Source: CAYZED01 sp964477445 (GTDB taxonomy: Bacteria; Bacillota; Clostridia; Lutisporales; Lutisporaceae). Taken from it: a DNA stretch of 64,000 nt. Under the pieces are notes generated by a model. It was not told the origin of the DNA. It made no database searches and worked only from the letters and a program-made list of their open reading frames with translations. The stretch's first letter is position 1. Every line of letters begins with the position of its first letter. The translations under genes and the position numbers were made by a program. Of this stretch, positions 34,274 to 43,872 are shown in pieces. The DNA lies in assembly GCA_964477445.1 (NCBI GenBank), contig CAYZED010000006.1, positions 62,001 through 126,000 on the forward strand, read 5' to 3'.

Positions 34274-35092
34274 TTATTTAACCCTATTAACAGGAACTTG
34301 GATTTCTGAGATATATTCATTCTCAGAATCAGAGAAATCATAATCCACGATATTCTTCTCGATTGAATCGCCAATAATTTCATAATTATTATCTTTTATC
34401 CATTCGACTATTACTTTATAATGTAGCGGCATTTCAGTATATGGGCCAATAAAAGTCATACAAACATAATCATTTTCCTCAATAGCTTTTAACTGCAGAT
34501 TTCTTTCGAGATCTGCAGTATTTATTTCAATAAAATATCTATATTTATTAAAAACCCCATTAAGCATATCCTCTTTAGAAAGTGAAGTGTAAATCTGACC
34601 CTCTATCGACCAAGAACTAATTCTTAAATAATTACCAACATTTTTAAATTCTTGTTTTACTTCAATTTCACTCTTTAGATTATTTATATCTAAAAAGATT
34701 CCTGCACGTTTTTGTATCCTCTTAATTCTAACAATTCCAAGCGTGGTCTCAACAGATTCTAATAATTCAACCTTATCTTTAATTTTCTTCTTGAGACTAT
34801 TCAAACGATTAATTTTCTTTTCAATCTCTTCATCTTTACTTTTTAATAAATCTAGAAGATTCTTTCTATTCTTATTTTTCATATAACCTCTTATTTCAGT
34901 TAATGAAATGTCTAAGCTCTTAAAAAATAAAACTCGGCTCAGTTTGAATAAACTTCTAAGATTATAATACCTATATTCATTCTTTTTATCATATTCTGGT
35001 TTAAGAATATTCATTTTGTCATAATGTCTTAGTGTATCTGTACTAATATTGAATACCCGCGCTAACTCACCTATTAAAAATTTATCTCTCAT
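34274..35092 (-). CDS. MerR-type regulator with effector-binding domain
   Basis: 272 residues. The N-terminal winged helix (MRDKFLIGELARVFNISTDT, LRHYDKMNILKP) is a MerR DNA-binding domain. It is followed by the long dimerisation helix (about 75-120, KKINRLNSLKKKIKDKVELL) and a C-terminal region (about 140-270) resembling the GyrI-like effector-binding domain of BmrR-type multidrug regulators. It would activate a promoter with a stretched spacer on binding a small, often cationic, compound. It converges on the transporter gene; no local target is evident. Confidence 0.85.
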   Translation of the reverse strand: MRDKFLIGELARVFNISTDTLRHYDKMNILKPEYDKKNEYRYYNLRSLFKLSRVLFFKSLDISLTEIRGYMKNKNRKNLLDLLKSKDEEIEKKINRLNSLKKKIKDKVELLESVETTLGIVRIKRIQKRAGIFLDINNLKSEIEVKQEFKNVGNYLRISSWSIEGQIYTSLSKEDMLNGVFNKYRYFIEINTADLERNLQLKAIEENDYVCMTFIGPYTEMPLHYKVIVEWIKDNNYEIIGDSIEKNIVDYDFSDSENEYISEIQVPVNRVK

Positions 35093-35216
35093 AATACTTC
35101 TCTCTTTCTAGCTTTGTTTTTCAAGTGAATTATATGTATTGTAACATGAAAAAATAAAAATTAATTTCAAATAATATAAAATTGTAAGTAGAATTTTTTA
35201 ATCTTTTTACACTAGT

Positions 35217-35250
35217 AAAAAGGCAAGAAGCGTTTGCTTCATGCCTTTTT
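35217..35250 (-). terminator. Terminator after the dehydrogenase gene
   Basis: Strong hairpin AAAAAGGCA-GAAGC with GCTTC-TGCCTTTTT around a GTTT loop, with T runs on both strands. It lies just past the stop codon at 35275. Confidence 0.88.
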
Positions 35251-35274
35251 GTTTTTGATGGTATAGGAAACTAC

Positions 35275-36621
35275 CTACACTTTATAAACCTGTTTTTCAC
35301 ATAAAATATATGCGTTTTCAGTTGGTGTAATGCCTTTTTGTTTTGCTTCATTTAAGTTTTCCCAAGTTTTTCTTGGAACTATGCTTTCAATTCTATTATC
35401 AAGTCTTTTTTGGTTAGCTTCATATCCGTTCTCGTATTCTTCTGCGCCAGCAAGAACTCCACCTGTATTATGCCACCAATCAATCTGGTAAAGTACACCT
35501 TTTTGGGCTAGTAATTTTGATATTCTCTCTTCTTCTATTCTATTTGTCGCTCTCAATTGATTATTCGCTGGACCAAATATTATTTTGCACTTTAAATTCG
35601 GTATATTATTATCAAAAATAATTCCACCAATGGCACACGGGCATAAAATGTCAGATTCGATTTCAATGATTTCAGATGCATCTACAACCTTGATATTTCT
35701 GTTTGGATATTTCGCTATAAGTCTGGCTACATTTTCAGGATTAATATCACTTACAATGAGTTTTACATCTTCATTAAGGAAGTATTCTGCCATGAACCAA
35801 CCAACTGCTCCTAATCCTTGAACCGCAATTGTTTTTCCGTCTAGCGACTCTGACCCGAACTGGAATTTCGCTGCTTGCTTAAGGGCTAGATAAGTTCCGT
35901 AAGCTGTAGGCGTTCCTGTCGGTCCTAAAGGCCCTTTTGGACCTCCTGTAAACTGAACTGAGTACTTTTGGCACATAACATCAGCCATTTCTGTTGGGAA
36001 TCTCATATCTGGTCCTGTGAAGCATCTAATACTATCTAGGGAAAAAGCTAAAAAGCCCATTATCTCCATATTGTTCATATCCAAAGCATCCATATGTACA
36101 GTAGTTTTACATCCTCCATATGGAATTTCTGCAGCAACGTTTTTAAAACTCATTGCTCTTCCCAAATTTAAGCCATCAATTATAACTTCTATTTCAGGAT
36201 CTTCAAATCCGTGTCTTCTAATTCCACCAGAAATAAGCGCATGACTTCTATTATTGATTCCTAACGTTTTGCTGTGAATGTTTCCCATATATCTAATGTT
36301 ATATTTCTCATTAAAGTAACAATCCATTCCGAAATGTTTTCCTTCATGAATTAGCTTTATAACTGATTCCAGGTAATCTTCAAGTTTATATTTTCTAAAA
36401 AGTTCTCTCACTTCATTGTCATTTAAATAAATTGCGTTAGAAGTCTTGTATCCTTCAGCATAAAAATCAATATTATACCTTGAAAAATCTAAATCTTTGT
36501 CCCATTCCTTCGCAGCATAAAGTGAGTCTTTCCCAGATTTCCAATCATGCCTAATTTTTAGTGTAGTTAGTCCAGCTTCCTTTAGTGGCGTAAACAAGCT
36601 TTTGTCTTTTTCCATATACAT
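35275..36621 (-). CDS. Glu/Leu/Phe/Val dehydrogenase family protein
   Basis: 448 residues. ATG at 36621 follows GGAGG. Residues about 115-245 form the amino-acid-binding domain (AEIPYGGCKTTVHMD with the conserved G-G-x-K, FTGPDMRFPTEMADV, TGTPTAYGTYLALK). About 260-400 form the NAD-binding domain (IAVQGLGAVGWFMAEYF, ILCPCAIGGIIFD, FGPANNQLRA, WWHNTGGVL). The family deaminates amino acids oxidatively; the two-domain pattern resembles leucine and phenylalanine dehydrogenases more than glutamate dehydrogenase. The extra N-terminal 100 residues are unusual for LeuDH. The gene is divergent from a tetR gene and shares an operator-like repeat with it. Confidence 0.83.
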   Translation of the reverse strand: MYMEKDKSLFTPLKEAGLTTLKIRHDWKSGKDSLYAAKEWDKDLDFSRYNIDFYAEGYKTSNAIYLNDNEVRELFRKYKLEDYLESVIKLIHEGKHFGMDCYFNEKYNIRYMGNIHSKTLGINNRSHALISGGIRRHGFEDPEIEVIIDGLNLGRAMSFKNVAAEIPYGGCKTTVHMDALDMNNMEIMGFLAFSLDSIRCFTGPDMRFPTEMADVMCQKYSVQFTGGPKGPLGPTGTPTAYGTYLALKQAAKFQFGSESLDGKTIAVQGLGAVGWFMAEYFLNEDVKLIVSDINPENVARLIAKYPNRNIKVVDASEIIEIESDILCPCAIGGIIFDNNIPNLKCKIIFGPANNQLRATNRIEEERISKLLAQKGVLYQIDWWHNTGGVLAGAEEYENGYEANQKRLDNRIESIVPRKTWENLNEAKQKGITPTENAYILCEKQVYKV

Positions 36622-36660
36622 GATTTCATCCTCCAAATTTTTAATAATTTTAACTGTCGC

Positions 36661-36707
36661 GACCTTTGAAATATGATATAATCTTACCACCATTAAATTC
36701 AAAGGTC
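36661..36707. promoter_or_regulatory. Inverted repeat between the dehydrogenase and tetR genes, candidate operator
   Basis: GACCTTTGAA (36661-36670) is repeated inverted as TTCAAAGGTC (36698-36707), a perfect 10-bp match. One arm overlaps the -35 box of the dehydrogenase promoter and lies just before the tetR -35; the other lies at its start region. Confidence 0.55.
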
Positions 36708-36709
36708 AA
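36681..36709 (-). promoter_or_regulatory. Promoter of the dehydrogenase gene
   Basis: TTGACC (36704-36709) and TAAGAT (36681-36686) on the minus strand with 17 bp between. Confidence 0.6.
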
Positions 36710-36713
36710 TAGA

Positions 36714-36742
36714 TTGATGATAGATTGAATTTTTGGTATTAT
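36714..36742 (+). promoter_or_regulatory. Promoter of the tetR gene
   Basis: TTGATG (36714-36719) and TATTAT (36737-36742) with 17 bp between. The transcript would start about 30 bases before the tetR start codon. Confidence 0.6.
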
Positions 36743-36779
36743 CAATGAAAGAGAACAATAACCTAAATAAGGAGCAAAA

Positions 36780-37420
36780 ATGGATTTTGAAGATAAAAAG
36801 ATAAAAAAAGAATCCTCTGGTAATTGCAAATTGCCAGCATCAAAAGGAGTCCGAAAACTTAAAAAAGAATTAACAAGAAAAGCAATTGTTGATAGTACTC
36901 TTGCCATTGTAAGCAAACACGGAATTGATGAGGCGTCTTTAAGAGACATTGTTAAAGATGCTCACACAACTATGGGTAACTTCTATAATCACTTTGAATC
37001 AAAAGATCATCTATTTGCTACAGTATATTTAGAAAACACAAATATGTTAACTGAGTTTTATACATCACTTGATAAAAAAAGAAGCGTTAGTGAACGCCTC
37101 TTAGACTTTGTTGGTTTAATTTCAAAAAATATTACTAATCCTGAAATGGAAAGATTTATATTCAGCAAAATTCTTTTAAATGATAGACTTAATTTCCCAT
37201 TAGAGCGAGATGAAGTTGCCACAAGATGTTTCTCTCTTTTGTTTTCAGAGGGTTTAAGCAGTGGTGAATTTCAAACAGAATTTACAGCAGAAGAGCTTAC
37301 GCATTACTTCATTTCTGTTTATCGTGGCCTCTCATTAACTTGGACAATTAATTCTGGAGAAAATAACCTGCAAAAAGAGTTTAGAGATATGACTATACTT
37401 ATGTTGAAAGGATTGAAAAC
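36780..37420 (+). CDS. TetR/AcrR family transcriptional regulator, C-terminal end in a 10-N gap
   Basis: 213 visible residues with AGGAG before ATG. Residues about 30-80 are the TetR helix-turn-helix (TRKAIVDSTLAIVSKHGIDE, ASLRDIVKDAHTTMGNFYNH), and the rest is the ligand-binding all-helical domain. The length is already normal for the family, so only the last codons and the stop should lie at the gap 37421-37430. It is divergent from the dehydrogenase gene, with an inverted repeat in between, which suggests local repression and autoregulation. The ligand is unknown. Confidence 0.87.
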
Positions 37421-37432
37421 NNNNNNNNNNAA

Positions 37433-37462
37433 AATAGCTTACCGATTCATTGATAAGCTATT
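37433..37462 (+). terminator. Terminator after the tetR gene
   Basis: AATAGCTTA (37433-37441) pairs with TAAGCTATT (37454-37462). It lies between the converging tetR and lpdA genes, directly after the 10-N gap. Confidence 0.65.
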
Positions 37463-37477
37463 CTTAAATATTAAATT

Positions 37478-38890
37478 CTATTTCCTTGGAGGCGCCTGAT
37501 GTATAGCCAATCCATCTATTCCTGAGAATGCTTCGTATAAGCTTTCTCCTAGAGTTGGATGTGCATGAATAATGCCTCTTAGTTCTGTGGCAGTCATTCC
37601 TTTTGCTATAGCTATAACACCTTCGTGTATTAAATCTGAAGCATGTGGTCCCATAATATGAACCCCAATAATTCTTCCGGCTTCATCTGCAATTACCTTA
37701 ACAAAACCTTCTGATTCGTTCATAGCCAAAGCTTTTCCATTTGCTCCAAACATGAATTTTGCGGTCTTATAGGTAATTCCTTTTGCTTTAGCTTCGTCTT
37801 CACTAAGTCCTGCTGTAGAGATTTCTGGGAAAGCAAATATACAGCCTGGAACTGGACTTTCAATATGCTCTTCAACTTTACCTAAAGCAAGTTCAGCCGT
37901 CTGCATACCTTGATGAGCCGCCCAATGAGCTAGCATGATTCCACCATTTACATCACCAATTGAGTAGATTCCATCAACATTGGTTTTGCAGTGACTATCA
38001 ACAACAATCCCTCTTCGCTCAGTTAATACGCCTGATGCTTCGATATTTAATCCCGTTAATTCAGCGCGTCTACCGATTGCAACAAGAACTTTCTTGGCAC
38101 TAACTGTGATAGGCCCCTTGGTTCCCTCTGCATTAATCACCAAACCATCTTCTGTTTTTTCTACAGAACAAACCTTAGTGTTCACGAAAACATCTATACC
38201 TTTTCTTTTAAGAATAGATACATATCTTTTTGTAATGTCACTATCAACATTTCCTAATATTGAAGGAAGCATTTCTATGACTGTGACTTTTGTTCCAAAA
38301 GCATTATAAATTGAAGCAAATTCAATACCGATAACTCCTCCACCAATGACAACCATACTCTCAGGGATTTCTTCAGATTCGAGAAGGTGATCACTATTCA
38401 TGACTCCCTCAAGATCCAACCCAGGGATTGGTGGCATCATAGGAACTGAACCTGTGGCAATGATTATTTTTTCAGCACTATATGTTTTTTCAGAGCCATC
38501 CTCAAAAGTAACTTTTACGGTATTTTTGTCAACAAAAGAACCTAAACCTTTAACTGATTCGATTCCATATGATTTCATAAGTTGTTCAATACCGGTTCTC
38601 AGCTGAGTCGATACTGAAACACATCTATTATGAACTGCTACAGGATCAAGCTTGGTGTTTTCGGTGCTGATACCAAATTCTTCTGAAGCTTTAAAATTAT
38701 GAAGTACTTCAGCTGTTCTGTGCAAAGTCTTAGTCGGAATACAGCCTCTATTTAAGCATGTACCGCCGAGTTTATCCTTTTCAATGAGAACAACATTTGC
38801 ACCAAGCTGAGCACCTTTAATGGCGGCAGTGTAACCACCAGGACCACCGCCAATTATTATTAAATCTTTTTTTATGAAATCCTGTTCCAT
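37478..38890 (-). CDS. lpdA: Dihydrolipoyl dehydrogenase (glycine cleavage L protein)
   Basis: 470 residues. FAD-binding IIGGGPGGYTAA (11-22), the redox disulfide GGTCLNRGCIPTK (about 41-53), the NAD-binding VVIGGGVIGIEFA and the C-terminal H-A-H-P-T-L-G-E catalytic His-Glu are all present. There is no N-terminal lipoyl domain. It reoxidises dihydrolipoyl GcvH with NAD+. As the last gene of gcvT-gcvH-gcvPA-gcvPB-lpdA it is dedicated to glycine cleavage, under the upstream glycine riboswitch. Confidence 0.96.
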   Translation of the reverse strand: MEQDFIKKDLIIIGGGPGGYTAAIKGAQLGANVVLIEKDKLGGTCLNRGCIPTKTLHRTAEVLHNFKASEEFGISTENTKLDPVAVHNRCVSVSTQLRTGIEQLMKSYGIESVKGLGSFVDKNTVKVTFEDGSEKTYSAEKIIIATGSVPMMPPIPGLDLEGVMNSDHLLESEEIPESMVVIGGGVIGIEFASIYNAFGTKVTVIEMLPSILGNVDSDITKRYVSILKRKGIDVFVNTKVCSVEKTEDGLVINAEGTKGPITVSAKKVLVAIGRRAELTGLNIEASGVLTERRGIVVDSHCKTNVDGIYSIGDVNGGIMLAHWAAHQGMQTAELALGKVEEHIESPVPGCIFAFPEISTAGLSEDEAKAKGITYKTAKFMFGANGKALAMNESEGFVKVIADEAGRIIGVHIMGPHASDLIHEGVIAIAKGMTATELRGIIHAHPTLGESLYEAFSGIDGLAIHQAPPRK

Positions 38891-38900
38891 TTAGATTCCT

Positions 38901-40362
38901 CTACTTTCTGATGTATCTTAGAATTGGATTTCTTGCTGCAGTAACTTCATCAAGTCTTCTTACATTTGTATCATAAGGAGCATTTTTAAGAAGCTCAGGA
39001 TCAGCTTTTGCTTCTTCTGCAATTTTGATCATTACATCAATAAATGCGTCTAAAGTCTCTCTGCTCTCAGTCTCTGTTGGCTCAATCATGATAGCACCAT
39101 CAACTATTAATGGGAAATATATAGTCGGTGGGTGGTATCCGTAATCGAGTAATCTCTTTGCGATATCAAGAGTAGAAACATTATGTTCATCTTTGCCAAG
39201 TCCTGCAAGAACAAATTCATGCATACATGTTTGATCATAAGCTAGTGCATAATGATTTNNNNNNNNNNTTTTCTTTTATGTAATTTGCATTTAATACAGC
39301 AGTTTCACTAGCTTCGTCAAGACCATTTCCGCCCATTGTGAGAATGTAAGCGTACGCTCTAACTAAAATTAAGAAATTGCCATAAAAACCTTTGATTTGA
39401 CCGATAGAATCTGGTCTATTCATTTCTAATGCAAATTTATCTTCACTCTTAACTACTCTCGGAACAGGCAAGAAAGGTGCTAAAGATTTTTTTACACCAA
39501 CTGGCCCAGAACCTGGTCCACCGCCACCGTGAGGGGTTGAGAAAGTTTTGTGTAAGTTAACATGCATTACATCAAATCCCATGTCTCCAGGTCTGCAAAT
39601 TCCCATAATAGCATTTAGGTTAGCACCATCATAATAGAGCAATCCCCCTGCTTCATGTACAAGCCCAGCAACTTCTTTTATATTTTTCTCAAACAAACCA
39701 ATAGTACTTGGATTTGTGAGCATTAACCCAGCAGTATTCTCGTTCAAAGCTGCTTTCAATGCTTCTAAATCGATGTGTCCGTTTTCAAGCGATTTGATTT
39801 CAACAATGCTAAAACCTGCAACAGCAGCTGATGCCGGATTAGTACCATGTGCTGAATCAGGCACAATGATTTGATTTCTATTTGGTTGACCGTTTTTTAT
39901 ATGGTAATCTTTCATAATCATTAGGCCAGCTAGTTCTCCATGTGCACCTGCTGCTGGCTGTAAACTGAAATCATCCATACCAGTTATCTCACAAAGCATA
40001 TCACTTAAATTATACATAAGTTCAAGTGCACCTTGTGCTGTTTCAGTAGGTTGAAGTGGGTGAAGCCCCGTGAAACCAGGAAGGGACGCAACATCTTCAT
40101 TTATCTTTGGATTGTACTTCATAGTACATGATCCCAGTGGATAAAACCCTGTGTCTACACCAAAGTTTTTATTGGAAAGTAGTGTGTAATGTCTTACTAC
40201 TTCATTTTCTGTAACTTCAGGTAGTTCTGCCTGCTTAATCCTTGTGTTTCCTTCTCCAAACATTTCAGCTGCAGAGTTTTCAACGTTCCATTCTGGAAGT
40301 CTAATACCTCTTCTACCTTCTTTGCTTATTTCGAATATTAATTTATCATAACTACTTTTCAT
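38901..40362 (-). CDS. gcvPB: Glycine dehydrogenase (decarboxylating) subunit 2, interrupted by a 10-N gap
   Basis: The P protein beta subunit, about 485 residues. The N-terminal part (40362-39269) includes the PLP lysine in MHVNLHKTFSTPHGGGGPGS. After the gap (39259-39268) the frame resumes N-H-Y-A-L-A-Y-D-Q-T-C-M-H-E-F-V-L, upstream of the internal ATG at 39224, and runs to ARNPILRYIRK. Comparison with the family suggests only about three residues are missing. With gcvPA it decarboxylates glycine and loads aminomethyl on lipoyl-GcvH. ATG overlaps the gcvPA stop by one base. Confidence 0.95.
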
Positions 40363-41714
40363 TATTTTGATACCTCCCCAGACACGATAGATTGAACGAG
40401 TTTATCCATTTCCTCAACCGTTCTCTTTTCTGTGGCGCAAAGAAGCATCGCTCCTGCATATTCAGGGAATTCTTTTCCTAAGTCGTATCCGCCCAGAATT
40501 CCATTTTTTAGTAATCTTTCGTTGACCTTTTCGACGCCTTCTGGTAAAACAACAGCAAATTCTCTGAAGAAATTATCTGTGAATAATGTTTTAAATCCAG
40601 CAGCTTCAAGCTTACTCTTAATGTATCTAGCTTTTGATGCACTTTGAAGCGCTACTTCTTTAAGGCCTTCTTTGCCTAAGAGAGAAAGATATATTGTAGC
40701 TGTTAATGCGCACAATGCCTGATTTGAGCATATGTTAGAAGTCGCTTTTTCTCTTCTGATATGCTGTTCTCTGGCCTGAAGAGTCAACACAAAAGCTCTC
40801 TTTCCATCAACGTCTTTAGTTTCTCCACAAATTCTTCCTGGCATTTTTCTCATGTACTTAGTAGTTGTTGCGATAAATCCAACATATGGTCCACCAAAGC
40901 CTAGTCCATTACCAAATGCCTGACCATCTCCAACAGCTATATCAGCACCCATTTCTGCAGGTGATTTAATTACCGCGAGTGAAGTCGCGTCAGAAATTGC
41001 AACTACAAACAAAGCCTTGGTAGTATGAGTGATTTTTCCGATTTCTTCTCCATCTTCAATCATTCCGAAGAAATTTGGATTCTGGATTAGAACTGCTGCA
41101 GTATCAGCATCTACTAATGCTTTTAATGCTTCTACATCTGTTTTACCATTAGTAACAGGAGCTTCTACTATAGAAATATTTCTATATCTTAAGTAGCTTG
41201 CTAATACCCTCTTTGTGTCTGGATGCATCGCTCTTGAAACAATTACTTTTTTCTTATTATTAACTCCCGCTGCCATAACAGCTGCTTCGGCTGTAGCCGT
41301 TGCGCCGTCATACATTGAAGCATTAGCAACTTCCATCCCTGTAGTTTCACAAACCATAGTTTGGAATTCAAATATTGCCTGGAGAGTGCCTTGGCTTATT
41401 TCTGGTTGATATGGCGTATATGCTGTATAAAACTCTGACCTTGATGTCAAATGCTTAATCGCCGAAGGAACATAACTATCATATGCTCCTGCTCCCATAA
41501 AGCAAGCTAATCCGCCAGTACAAGTGTTTTTCTTTGAGAGTTGACTCACTTTATTTGCTACATCAAACTCAGATATTCCATCTGGTAAGTTAATACCATT
41601 TTTTAATCTCAAATCTGCTGGAACGTCTTTAAAGAGGTCTTCCATAGAAGTCATGCCAATAGTAGTAAGCATTTCTTCTCTCTCTTTTTTTCCATTAGGG
41701 ATATATGGATGCAT
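40362..41714 (-). CDS. gcvPA: Glycine dehydrogenase (decarboxylating) subunit 1
   Basis: 450 residues from ATG at 41714 with AGGTGA 5 bases upstream; a GTG at 41723 is less likely. The sequence has the P-protein alpha signature (MHPYIPNGKKEREEML, GGLACFMGAGAYDSYVPSAI, TAYTPYQPEISQGTLQAIFE). This subunit lacks the PLP lysine and works only with gcvPB, the two-subunit form usual in Firmicutes. The start lies 1 base beyond the gcvH stop. Confidence 0.96.
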   Translation of the reverse strand: MHPYIPNGKKEREEMLTTIGMTSMEDLFKDVPADLRLKNGINLPDGISEFDVANKVSQLSKKNTCTGGLACFMGAGAYDSYVPSAIKHLTSRSEFYTAYTPYQPEISQGTLQAIFEFQTMVCETTGMEVANASMYDGATATAEAAVMAAGVNNKKKVIVSRAMHPDTKRVLASYLRYRNISIVEAPVTNGKTDVEALKALVDADTAAVLIQNPNFFGMIEDGEEIGKITHTTKALFVVAISDATSLAVIKSPAEMGADIAVGDGQAFGNGLGFGGPYVGFIATTTKYMRKMPGRICGETKDVDGKRAFVLTLQAREQHIRREKATSNICSNQALCALTATIYLSLLGKEGLKEVALQSASKARYIKSKLEAAGFKTLFTDNFFREFAVVLPEGVEKVNERLLKNGILGGYDLGKEFPEYAGAMLLCATEKRTVEEMDKLVQSIVSGEVSK

Positions 41715-41715
41715 A

Positions 41716-42099
41716 TTATTCACCTAACAGCTTTCTGTAAGCATCAGCATCGAGTAATCCTTCTAGCTGTGATTCATCGCTTAATTCAACTTTAACCAAC
41801 CAATTTTCGAAAGCATCAGTATTTACTAATGATGGTTCATCAACAACGTCTTGATTAGTTTCAATTATTTTACATGAAACTGGAATGAACATATCAGAAG
41901 CTGCTTTAACAGATTCAACTACACCAAATGTATCTTCAGCTTCAAATTCTGTATCTGTGTCTGGGAGTTCAACATAAACTATTGATCCAAGTGCTGCTTG
42001 TGCATAATCAGTGATACCAATAACTGCTGTGTTACCTTCTACTTTAACCCATTCGTGATCGTTAGTGTATTTTAAACCGTCTATTACTTTTGAACTCAT
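41716..42099 (-). CDS. gcvH: Glycine cleavage system H protein
   Basis: 127 residues from ATG at 42099, GGAGG site. The lipoylation lysine is in VVESVKAASDMF (Lys64), with YTNDHEWVKVEG at the N-terminus and N-W-L-V-K-V-E near the end. H carries the aminomethyl group between P, T and L proteins, and in Firmicutes it is also the first acceptor of octanoyl groups for lipoate synthesis, which fits lipA and a lipoyl transferase gene nearby. Confidence 0.97.
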   Translation of the reverse strand: MSSKVIDGLKYTNDHEWVKVEGNTAVIGITDYAQAALGSIVYVELPDTDTEFEAEDTFGVVESVKAASDMFIPVSCKIIETNQDVVDEPSLVNTDAFENWLVKVELSDESQLEGLLDADAYRKLLGE

Positions 42100-42223
42100 T
42101 TTGAATTCCTCCATTTATTTTATTATTTTTGCTTTTAGTTTTATAATAATTTGTTTTTAAGATTTTTTTAAACATATTTTTATAAGCAATATTTAGTAAA
42201 TTTGATTAGGATTATACTTAATT

Positions 42224-43330
42224 TTACTTTTTATATTTTTTGTCCAAAAATTTCTTAGTAGTTACTACTGCATCAACAGCTTTGTTTCTTATCATAACTT
42301 GAATTTCTGTTCCAACTTCAATGCCTTCGGCTTCGAGTAATGCCAGACCAACTGTCTTTCCTACTGTAGGTGCCATGTATCCAGTAGTTACAACACCAAT
42401 TTCTTTACCATCTTTTACAATTGGATATCCATGTCTAGGAATACCTTTACCTAAAAGCTCAAAACCAACAGTCTTTCTTTTAAGTCCATCAGCTTTCTGT
42501 TTCACTAATGCTTCTTTTCCAATAAAATCATCATTATCTAATTTTACAAAGAAACCAAGACTTGCTTCTAAAGGTGTGATTTCAGCTGAAAGTTCGTTAC
42601 CATAAAGCGGCAATGCAGCTTCAAATCTTAATGTATCTCTGCATCCAAGCCCTGTAGGGAGAAGGCCTTCGCTCTTTCCTGCCTCAAGTACCGCATCCCA
42701 GATCTTACCGATGTTTTCTGGAGTAGTATAAACTTCAAAACCATCTTCTCCTGTGTAACCAGTTCTTGAAACCAAGCATTTAATTCCTGCAATTTCAACA
42801 TTCTCATCAAAGTAGAAGAATTTTATATCGTCAAGATTTTTTGTGGTTAAGGTCTGAAGGATTTTTTGTGCTTTTGGGCCTTGAACTGCAACTTCGCCAA
42901 GGTTATCAGAAATATTAACTAATTCAACATCGAAACTGCCTTTATTCTCAAGCATCCAATTATAATCTTTTTCGATATTACTTGCGTTAATTACTAATAG
43001 GAAGTGGTCGTTATTATATTTGTAAACTAACAAATCATCAACTACACCACCGTGAGGATAACACATCATTCCATAAAGAACCTGATTATCGTTCATAGTT
43101 TTAACATTGTTCGTGAAGAGATTTTGGACAAAATCTTCAGCACCCTTACCTTTTACATCGACTTCACCCATGTGAGATACATCAAATATTCCAGCGTCAT
43201 TTCTTACTGCGTTATGCTCTGATAGTATTCCACTGTATTCTACAGGCATCATCCATCCAGCGAAATCAATCATTTTACCATTTGCTGCTACATGCTTTTC
43301 GTACAAAGGGGTCTTTTTAACTTCTTGCAT
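42224..43330 (-). CDS. gcvT: Aminomethyltransferase (glycine cleavage T protein)
   Basis: 368 residues, AAAGGAGG before ATG. Folate-binding GcvT domains: MIDFAGWMMPVEYSGILSEH (19-38), FDVSHMGEVDVKG, LVSRTGYTGEDGFEVY and the C-terminal beta-barrel. It passes the methylene group from H protein to tetrahydrofolate. It is the first gene after the glycine riboswitch and is followed after 124 bp by gcvH. Confidence 0.97.
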   Translation of the reverse strand: MQEVKKTPLYEKHVAANGKMIDFAGWMMPVEYSGILSEHNAVRNDAGIFDVSHMGEVDVKGKGAEDFVQNLFTNNVKTMNDNQVLYGMMCYPHGGVVDDLLVYKYNNDHFLLVINASNIEKDYNWMLENKGSFDVELVNISDNLGEVAVQGPKAQKILQTLTTKNLDDIKFFYFDENVEIAGIKCLVSRTGYTGEDGFEVYTTPENIGKIWDAVLEAGKSEGLLPTGLGCRDTLRFEAALPLYGNELSAEITPLEASLGFFVKLDNDDFIGKEALVKQKADGLKRKTVGFELLGKGIPRHGYPIVKDGKEIGVVTTGYMAPTVGKTVGLALLEAEGIEVGTEIQVMIRNKAVDAVVTTKKFLDKKYKK

Positions 43331-43374
43331 TTTTTTCCTCCTTTAAAATTTCAGTTTAAATATCCAAAAACAAT

Positions 43375-43416
43375 AAAAAAAGATACAAAGCAAACTTAAT
43401 CAAGCGCCTTTGTATC
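43375..43416 (-). terminator. Riboswitch expression-platform terminator before gcvT
   Basis: GATACAAAG (43382-43390) pairs perfectly with CTTTGTATC (43408-43416). Seven T follow on the minus strand. Its upstream arm abuts the second aptamer, so glycine binding can prevent termination. Confidence 0.88.
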
Positions 43417-43603
43417 CCTCTGTTTCTTTACCTGAGAGTTTTCGCGATTAAGCTTGCTCCTTCGGTGTCAATTATGACTTTTCAGAGACCCATCCATAAA
43501 CGGTACTTTTGCCTGAAAGTTTCCGAACTCGACTGGCTGTCTCATCCGTTTCTTCTTCGGCCATCTTCTCTTTTCTAAAAAGAAAAGTAAAATGTCTCCC
43601 GGT
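43417..43603 (-). promoter_or_regulatory. Tandem glycine riboswitch
   Basis: Two aptamers in series on the minus strand. The first holds CGGAAACTTTCAGGCAAAAG, the second CGAAAACTCTCAGGTAAAG and GACACCGAAGGAGC, the hallmark blocks of the gcvT element. It is followed by a terminator hairpin and the complete gcv operon, as expected of a glycine-activated ON switch. Confidence 0.96.
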
Positions 43604-43637
43604 TATTTCTTCTGGATATTCTTTTATTTACTCGTAC

Positions 43638-43666
43638 ATCGTACCATTTTAGAATAAACAAATCAA
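43638..43666 (-). promoter_or_regulatory. Promoter of the gcv operon
   Basis: TTGATT (43661-43666) and TACGAT (43638-43643) on the minus strand, 17 bp apart, placing the start just before the first glycine aptamer. Confidence 0.65.
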
Positions 43667-43728
43667 TATCAAAATACTGATAGCATTTAATAAATATGAA
43701 AAAAATCTTTAAAAAAATACGAAAAAGT

Positions 43729-43758
43729 TTGACAAGTCTTACTGTTTAGATTTACGAT
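43729..43758 (+). promoter_or_regulatory. Promoter of lipA
   Basis: TTGACA (43729-43734) and TACGAT (43753-43758), 18 bp apart, divergent from the gcv promoter. A leader of about 105 bases with small hairpins (GAAGTC/GACTTC at 43767-43783) precedes lipA. Confidence 0.55.
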
Positions 43759-43872
43759 TACAGCGTTGAAGTCAAAGCCGACTTCGAAATATGTCTCCCA
43801 TAAGTAAATGTGGAGAAGGCGCTTTGCCCTATATCCATTAAATTGAAAAGATTTTTAAATTCGGAGGTCAAT

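Noticed and set aside
34260..34295. Terminator between the KimA-like and merR genes (CCTGTTA/TAACAGG)
   Set aside because: The stem is short with a 20-base loop, overlaps the merR coding end and has no T run.
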